Below are positions 34,401-36,546 of a DNA stretch of 36,546 nt, in pieces; within the stretch, counting starts at the first letter, position 1, and the number at the start of each line of letters is the position of its first letter. The DNA comes from Elusimicrobiota bacterium (lineage in GTDB: Bacteria; Elusimicrobiota; Elusimicrobia; 2-02-FULL-39-32). Below the pieces are notes generated by a model. It saw only the letters and a program-made list of their open reading frames with translations, was not told the origin of the DNA and did not search any database. The position numbers were made by a program, and so were the translations under genes. Location: NCBI GenBank assembly GCA_021730935.1, contig JAKFYJ010000017.1, positions 1-36,546 on the forward strand. Reading direction: 5' to 3'.

Positions 34401-36233
34401 ACCGGGCTTGGGCTCAGAGTGAACGGAAAGATCAAAACATTCTGGAACAGGGGCCTGGATGAGCGGTTTGTTCCTGCGGGCCAAAAAGTTTCTCTCGTCC
34501 AGGTGAGAAGGGAAGGGAATGCAACCAAAGTGCATTTGCCCGGCATTGTCATGGTTGCGTCAATTTTCTTCGCGCGGGGAGAAATCGTCTCTGCCGCCGT
34601 GACCCTCCTCGTCCTGATGGCCGCCAACTTTTATTCCGGAGCAAAAAAGGCGCGTCTTCCAACTTCCACTCCCATTGAAAATCTTGGCCTTCCCGGCGAA
34701 GATGTTCATGAATTAAATAGTTATGGAATCTTTACGGCCGATCACCTTGCCTGGCTCGGAAGGAACGACATCCTTAATTTACGCATGGACGATGCGAAGG
34801 TGAAAGCCGTCCTGGCCGCGTGCGGGTTGGATCTGCGAAACACCGACCTTTCCTATTGTTATAAGATCGGGATCCTGCAAATTCCGTTGAAAGACAAAAT
34901 CCTCCTCATCAAAACGGATGTGCGCACACCCGAAGAGTTTCGAAAAATATTGGACAACAGTCCGGGAGAGCTCCTGCGCCGCATGAGAACATTTGCGGAC
35001 GCATATGAAACGGACAGAGACCTTCAGGAGCGGCTGATCAATTCAGCGAAAGCGCTTGTCAGACACGAATCCAAGACCCCGTCTCCCTCAGCCGTTCTGT
35101 CCGCGCAACTCGACCAGGCCAGAACTTTGCGCGCCGCCTTTGCCCGGACGGGTGACGATTCTGAGCAAAACAGGAGTTCGGACCGCAAGAACGGCGCGCT
35201 TATCCGAAAGAACGCAAAAACCCTGCGCGGCAAAGCGCTCCAAATTTGGAGCGAGGCCACAAGCCTGGAACATGCGCGCCGCTTGACCCGGGACAAAAAC
35301 ATTCACCGTTCAATCGTTCAGTGGTTCCTGAAGGTTCCGGACGAAATCCAAAACATCATTCGGTTCATGGATTCTCAGAGCACCTCTCTCCCTTCAATCA
35401 ACGGTGCGCGCGAAAATCTTTCCCAGGCGATCAGCCTCGCGGCCCGCGCGCAGAAAAGCCGTTCGCCCGACGAAGCGCGCTTCGCCTTGAGCCGCATCGC
35501 GGACGCCCTTGAACCGATCTTGAACCGCCTGGACAAAACCCTCAAAATACTCGCCCTCATTGGAGTCTGGCTCTCCACCTCCGCGTTCACGAGCGTTTCA
35601 GGAGCGAGCGTCTCTCCGTGGCTCCCTTTAATCCCGGTCCTCTCCGCGATCGTTGCCGCCGCCGCATTCTCAGTGATGTTCGGCTGGGTCTCAAAGAGAG
35701 TTTCGCCCGCTCGCATGCCAAGCCATGAACAGCCGGAATCCAAAATCAGAAGCGCTCTGGACGGCATGCCGCTCAACATGAACATCCAGTCTTTGGCCGG
35801 CGTTGCCGCTGGGGAAAACATGGACGAGAAATCGTTCCTGGGCGTTGTTGTTCCTCTGAACGAAGATCCGGCGGAATATGAAAAGAAGATCGAACAACAG
35901 CTTGAGGGCGCGCCCAACGGACTGCTGAAAGTGTTTTTCACAGCCCAGTCGACGCAGGGGCTATATGACCCAAAAACAGGGGTTTTGAATTTGGATGTCC
36001 TGAAAGCGGAGCTCTCAAAAATAAACGGGATTAAATCATATTCGTCGCGCAGGCTGATCCTGTCAGAAAGCGACATCAGAAACTTGCCCGAATTTGATCC
36101 GAACATGTTTGACGATCTCGAGATAAGGATTATTTTGATCAGCCGCGCGATGCAGGCACTGCCGTCGATGAGCATGACTGAAATTCTGCAAAACAGCAAA
36201 CGGATCGCGGAAGCTTTCGAGCAGAGTCAGTAG
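25452..36233 (+). CDS. Giant multidomain membrane protein (TraB/ChaN-like, PRTase-like, TPR, alpha-CTD-like)
   Basis: A single 3,593-residue ORF of unknown overall function. ATG at 25452 is followed by a hydrophobic segment (LGMCLVFVYVHVAFSA), a signal or anchor. Residues about 110-510 resemble TraB/ChaN/EreA-type hydrolase-like folds: D118/H120 in YIQDVHQN, E148 in VALEGAF, and H484 in TGGYHTEG. Four helices follow, about 707-833. A phosphoribosyltransferase-like domain (about 884-1090) has V1017-M1029 VIFVDDSVMSGTM, the PRPP loop. More helices occur at about 1223-1437, 2558-2595, 3032-3062 and 3363-3416. TPR-like regions are near 2046-2250 and 2640-2800, a Lys/Glu-rich coil near 2828-2880, and an alpha-CTD-like helix-hairpin-helix at 3072-3130. 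Two copies of an in-frame palindromic repeat lie at domain borders (858-873 and 1365-1380). Large composite ORFs fit Omnitrophota-like genomes. No frameshift is seen; real substrates are unknown. Confidence 0.85.
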   Translation: MKSHNRGLLPFWVRGTSLGMCLVFVYVHVAFSAIEPAKNFWKERKASVTLLAQLPAMEPALLPRVRPQIPSTENSELNAGAILPATHLKLPLAFANLKSANFPAGWKPSDSLVIYIQDVHQNSEAQQNISKSVEELIGQGRIDFVALEGAFEPVNLSRFREFKDQNAVRKTADYLLRENKISGPIHAALSGTHETKIIGIDDPALYNGHVSAYRESVGKVPEIKQSIARQEQELEQKKQSVFSPPLLEFDSSVQAYRKGTLPLGDYVKQLKGKTEMTTLFLRALEMEKALNFAQVEAERSSVIQSLLKNLTKQDTERLVSASLQYRSGKVRHTDFYGYLKTLCEKNGVRLSDFPSMTAYLRYVLLSDQIKPEQFLADIHKLEASTYQSLARSKPETDLIAQSRRLHLTQKLIDFSLTPDEWVEYQETAVHLEIFSRGGGPAILASFESFFEHAEQRDQAISKNFLRQIKENKSKISLLVTGGYHTEGVSKILAKQNVAVITLSPKITHIENRSGTEYLSVFTQEKTPLEKLFDGDKLFVAQNPFADRVRLLGASLIAAIFDPAGGALTRESAFQFLSHPLGAQFKLTAEQIGNSFRMTLKGVGGKEIVSTVTLADDKIKEVASLQPSLYIKAKMILFALPSKIGALRASPDNSANRTFHLTRPTVLAELDRWAQSGNRVQKWLAQEKHRWLGIPVIEDLGLPTKEDGPWLSLIMGRLPAVLSVGIFIVYEHTLVFTDGLYLSMRWLIIASMLVTIFGQVLSVKRHDNSRIPFLQVLARSFGMIMLTAMTVLGTRFPADNLWPGTAVGLRLYAQLVGGGVLGIVLSIAMHIYWNIQALPDYRLTRGDRNDLQMSSHADGSGGNFDNHSGFEPDRNPTLFQKAKVMPLTALYTIEEGSADENNLALAYSYLKLGRPSEGQRFGDELADRIAGDLKTSVEFNPAEWVIVSPGGTRIPGACSVLAEKVAQTLNLPHEGLNADFPEGRIGPDYSLWPTKEGRYKLLRGMFLDNPSLVSGKRVIFVDDSVMSGTMLEKSIEALKQEGAIEICPYVLARLVHRSDNSYESRVNHRALDHDGVSALAQTLNDPRARYSSWLITYSFDLPEGDFRNLLAALSPAAKLNFYVYAIACFGFEAPWNVNFDLLSEELKNEFEIKFPDSADLNQSQVEKLWQECLAKMITDTRLKIPIESAGDISQTLWKFVHKSPAAPVILGGEMTSRKTYETFSFLPKWIVRCFIAGAWEMGTLLHIMVYFSIGNYERAEALWNAFMDEHEWNPDSVKAQSQRKYREMAFAYLYFAAHLSIIIGIVLGLLGSQTGLVPHSFLWWFHFSSNFYLNIAIVVPLTLVLLQYIVHSLFNIFGGESALTSGSGGNFDNHSGFEPDSNPKGPKNSKEVFVIYVKTLTVAGIGWVLTKMFIVTYLVINFILSFFILDVLVKIALTLASARGAHEFINLPKVSVDFGRVPFIGGDSSNQEPSMPFILLQTLATFKASQMPCLPLMIAIIASADLVNINRIFTLLLVMGIYRYALLKVLFSPVVSKIKDPQNLLRVYEGELPSLLETDPRDLKVRAIGHRFWFDFINWEVKHDAVLWLKEPYVLRWIGLISPFGQLIVPVKGNWKSFAAVLKETFAPQPRLVPIRDEHHQMRDEVASDPLLGTNNPSAYRYTPAGQRPEAKPQLPLDKRVSIISYTARARWKAILKKFVESISSVRGDNLEYSRSLMMENMGKRLAHLAETEDKRELLELLEKELSRERSYPSVRTYLESPDGRKLLSDLRNQVQNPGPALPIAQTVLGVALTAAYAGTVLQNPILYWLAGLSAAYGIYLAAPLMAFGTSKTVFYEIPNLEYHLMDIAGRQMGFIEVPPVPPEGTSVLRKHQLKGIVIASDGWPRLLYQDSWRDRLRNIGGKAIFYSKYCLIDLSGESMPSRLFSTPYTGALNGPEFGKAYERAKETHLKDYCVSQRMTVFSPADLAERVKDHPEFHALQEKARRQIAVRMANPITTGDLLTFGAFTQAVIGEMKLVQIADSYRLKYQGSGQFRKTAKKLSPQTFIAIDLIKNGKTAEAETRLKLNLQIFTDPSLDRLNCLSMLAGIYVETRKREEALQLLDAALRDISILRTLPNREPHFINDLDELEAHLLVQKARIYRSINLPESVEIARSAYEKFPQFYIVRYALALSLAYAGEKVPNPALIEEAIQISKAAMSEFAGVYFTHMVHANVLSIAGKTEESREVLENAARTLPKHSEEIRSIARKLLGVSMTEDPFMRRRAPGFMVRHRDRDTHPPFDAIRPRHATGEIQPNPGRKTNPAQKAAQAVDNALTSLRHTAALKDTFEFMHVPHGFNTRLAKGMGLPRYVLTSLFDQMYVLAEIHLENMISSLSSIIENQEFKKFNTHARMVRTLMLSFQEGLAKFDEAVKSAEAFADSLTTPDEELNQLIKRTQNEVGLNRRIAALENLKKALNMKMGQEPMPLRGVLNLPAEQSMFDDPAVATAFRLMGEANEFFLAQIPYIDGNPLLQKTIARVHHDPQTDKVSAILQAISGDLSLDYSFRLAAKDALKKLESRSSIDTKLIVLVPIFIGLALWNSLAGTLFIAAVFASAFAQNNDMRYLQFFDRAIQFYPANMDELPSVAQKDLQNAITIYKQMRHQPMSLQNRNEWKNIAETFERLAEENKHADPIWVGSMNAMSAFCFFNAGLIVKALTLFDKADERIPQDDPRFINFNMLILKGRSSALFTRLNHRAAIEVQRKALPMLLSGAFPMDLLLMFYQEHIGSLVETGEYQEAIEAYNKMDALNPKDKGLKRYLMNLITGTISEARRREKLRHQPDQAPAAPHPSGLSRNERDRIKQEESRLAKKSKKKEEKESHKKEIRQRELSKSAIKLARAALDSGEIDAAEIHLLDADSSEAAEAIKKDIQAARDKIAREEARKGKVIVSLKDFNRKVARDAGEEIVLRMEPSADGTVSGHDVVIAVREMLAKHPSDDVKPFFAREYTGLGLRVNGKIKTFWNRGLDERFVPAGQKVSLVQVRREGNATKVHLPGIVMVASIFFARGEIVSAAVTLLVLMAANFYSGAKKARLPTSTPIENLGLPGEDVHELNSYGIFTADHLAWLGRNDILNLRMDDAKVKAVLAACGLDLRNTDLSYCYKIGILQIPLKDKILLIKTDVRTPEEFRKILDNSPGELLRRMRTFADAYETDRDLQERLINSAKALVRHESKTPSPSAVLSAQLDQARTLRAAFARTGDDSEQNRSSDRKNGALIRKNAKTLRGKALQIWSEATSLEHARRLTRDKNIHRSIVQWFLKVPDEIQNIIRFMDSQSTSLPSINGARENLSQAISLAARAQKSRSPDEARFALSRIADALEPILNRLDKTLKILALIGVWLSTSAFTSVSGASVSPWLPLIPVLSAIVAAAAFSVMFGWVSKRVSPARMPSHEQPESKIRSALDGMPLNMNIQSLAGVAAGENMDEKSFLGVVVPLNEDPAEYEKKIEQQLEGAPNGLLKVFFTAQSTQGLYDPKTGVLNLDVLKAELSKINGIKSYSSRRLILSESDIRNLPEFDPNMFDDLEIRIILISRAMQALPSMSMTEILQNSKRIAEAFEQSQ
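28023..28077 (+). repeat. In-frame palindromic repeat, copy 1
   Basis: The first 47 bases are identical to 29544-29590, and after one mismatch 7 more match. The unit contains perfect hairpin CCGGTT-TTG-AACCGG (28051-28065) and outer GTCCGG/CCGGAC arms (28025-28030, 28062-28067). It encodes GSGGNFDNHSGFEPD in the giant protein, between a membrane block and the phosphoribosyltransferase-like domain. Confidence 0.85.
29544..29598 (+). repeat. In-frame palindromic repeat, copy 2
   Basis: Second copy of the unit at 28023-28077, same strand and same codon phase, 1,521 bp downstream, again between hydrophobic blocks. Sequence right after it (29641-29760) is AT-rich: 25 and 22 G+C in two 60-base lines, below the rest of the gene. 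Confidence 0.85.
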
Positions 36234-36255
36234 GAAGGAAATTTTCGGAGTCAAT

Positions 36256-36381
36256 TCAATAAAATTCGAACCTGGTTTGAACAACATCCCACCGACCTGA
36301 AGGAATTATAAGTTTTTGCCAGGAAGGTTTGCAAATCCCTGTCTGAACTCCGAAAACGCCTCTTTGAGCCCTGTTTGTCAT
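36256..36381 (-). CDS. Possible 41-residue small protein
   Basis: ATG at 36381 follows AAGGGGGTGATG, almost the full anti-16S consensus AAGGAGGTGAT, ending 2 bp before the start. The product starts MTNRAQRGVFGVQTG and ends VVQTRFEFY; no family is recognised and no signal or TM is evident. The frame is also open upstream to 36528, but that part overlaps the stem-loops and has low-complexity codons. The strong ribosome site is the main support; it may be a leader peptide or chance. Confidence 0.33.
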   Translation of the reverse strand: MTNRAQRGVFGVQTGICKPSWQKLIIPSGRWDVVQTRFEFY

Positions 36382-36382
36382 G

Positions 36383-36486
36383 GCATCACCCCCTTTTGAC
36401 GCCCGCCCCTGATTTTGCGCCTGGGCGGGCTTCGCCTTTGCCGTTTCACCTCTGCGACGGCTCCGGTCGTCCGGCAAAGAGGATGC
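36383..36486 (-). ncRNA. Candidate structured leader RNA (three-way junction) before the small ORF
   Basis: On the minus strand three stems are visible: P1 GCATC (36486-36482) with GATGC (36387-36383); P2 CTTTGCCG with CGGCAAAG (36479-36472, 36443-36436) topped by GACG/CGTC; P3 GCCCGCCC with GGGCGGGC (36430-36423, 36408-36401). The 3' strand of P1 lies in the ribosome site of the ATG at 36381, so folding could hide it. No known riboswitch class was recognised; the sequence does not fit TPP, SAM or c-di-GMP-I consensus. Confidence 0.4.
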
Positions 36487-36498
36487 TTCTCCTGAAGA

Positions 36499-36546
36499 GG
36501 AAAAAAGAAAGGCCTTTTGAAGCGCCACCCACGCGCGGAAAAAGGC
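36499..36546 (-). terminator. Terminator-like hairpin at window edge
   Basis: On the minus strand GCCTTTT (36546-36540) pairs with AAAAGGC (36518-36512), followed by C and then TTTCTTTTTT. It would end transcription of a minus-strand gene beyond the window, just upstream of the structured segment. The loop is 21 nt and the stem AT-rich, so support is modest. Confidence 0.35.

Larger units (their letters stand above)
36234..36546. other. Intergenic region after the giant gene
   Basis: No long protein gene is supported in these 313 bases. It holds an inverted pair TTTTCGGAGT (36242-36251) and ACTCCGAAAA (36347-36356), a minus-strand promoter-like pair TTGCAA (36334-36329) and TATAAT (36310-36305) 18 bp apart that would transcribe antisense to the end of the giant gene, a possible 41-codon minus ORF, a structured minus-strand segment (36383-36486) and a terminator-like hairpin at the window edge. 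No clear terminator for the giant gene is seen. Confidence 0.5.

Noticed and set aside
36383-36486. Cyclic-di-GMP-I (GEMM) riboswitch
   Set aside because: GGCAAA and CGCAAA-like strings occur, but the stem order and spacing of the class are not met.
36256-36528. 90-codon minus-strand ORF using the farther start
   Set aside because: The first half overlaps the stem-loops and is low complexity; only the ATG at 36381 has a strong ribosome site.

Overview
The window looks like chromosomal DNA of a Gram-negative-type bacterium from a deep-branching, PVC-like lineage. The best guess is Omnitrophota, or something similar such as Elusimicrobiota. The reasons are indirect: RND pumps, AsmA, OmpA and SurA-like envelope proteins, a PorV-like barrel beside a protein with a FlgD/type-A-sorting-like C-terminus, glycine-rich surface protein, and one 3,593-residue multidomain ORF. 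No rRNA or ribosomal protein gene is present to settle the taxonomy.

Layout. (1) 1-505: 3' end of a glycine-rich surface protein. (2) 589-11207: a tightly packed pump operon: receiver-adaptor fusion, histidine kinase (ATGA overlap), SurA-like chaperone, and two RND permeases (TTGA overlap). No outer-membrane channel gene is visible. (3) 11208-11477: a 270-bp MITE-like element with 29-bp inverted ends and a TAA on each side. (4) 11599-16658: a secreted Ig/Fn3-type protein with a sorting-like C-terminus, overlapping a PorV-like barrel fused to TPR repeats. (5) 16717-19992: acetate kinase between two related proteins that align with sigma-54 (RpoN) but carry an altered RpoN box. (6) tRNA-Ser(GGA). 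(7) 25322-20180, minus strand: OmpA-like protein, AsmA-like protein and a soluble PAS histidine kinase, packed as an operon. (8) 25452-36233: a giant membrane protein combining a TraB/ChaN-like domain, a phosphoribosyltransferase-like domain, TPR-like regions and an alpha-CTD-like helix-hairpin-helix, with two copies of an in-frame palindromic repeat. (9) 36234-36546: a structured minus-strand region that may be a cis-regulatory RNA before a 41-codon ORF.

How the parts may work together. In the pump operon the kinase probably phosphorylates the receiver fused to the membrane adaptor. If so, the two-component output would act on pump assembly or activity rather than on transcription. The barrel-TPR protein and its upstream neighbour look like a cargo plus outer-membrane shuttle pair, as in type IX secretion. 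The two RpoN-like proteins could give the cell alternative promoter specificities. All functional statements come from reading motifs by eye; no database search was run.
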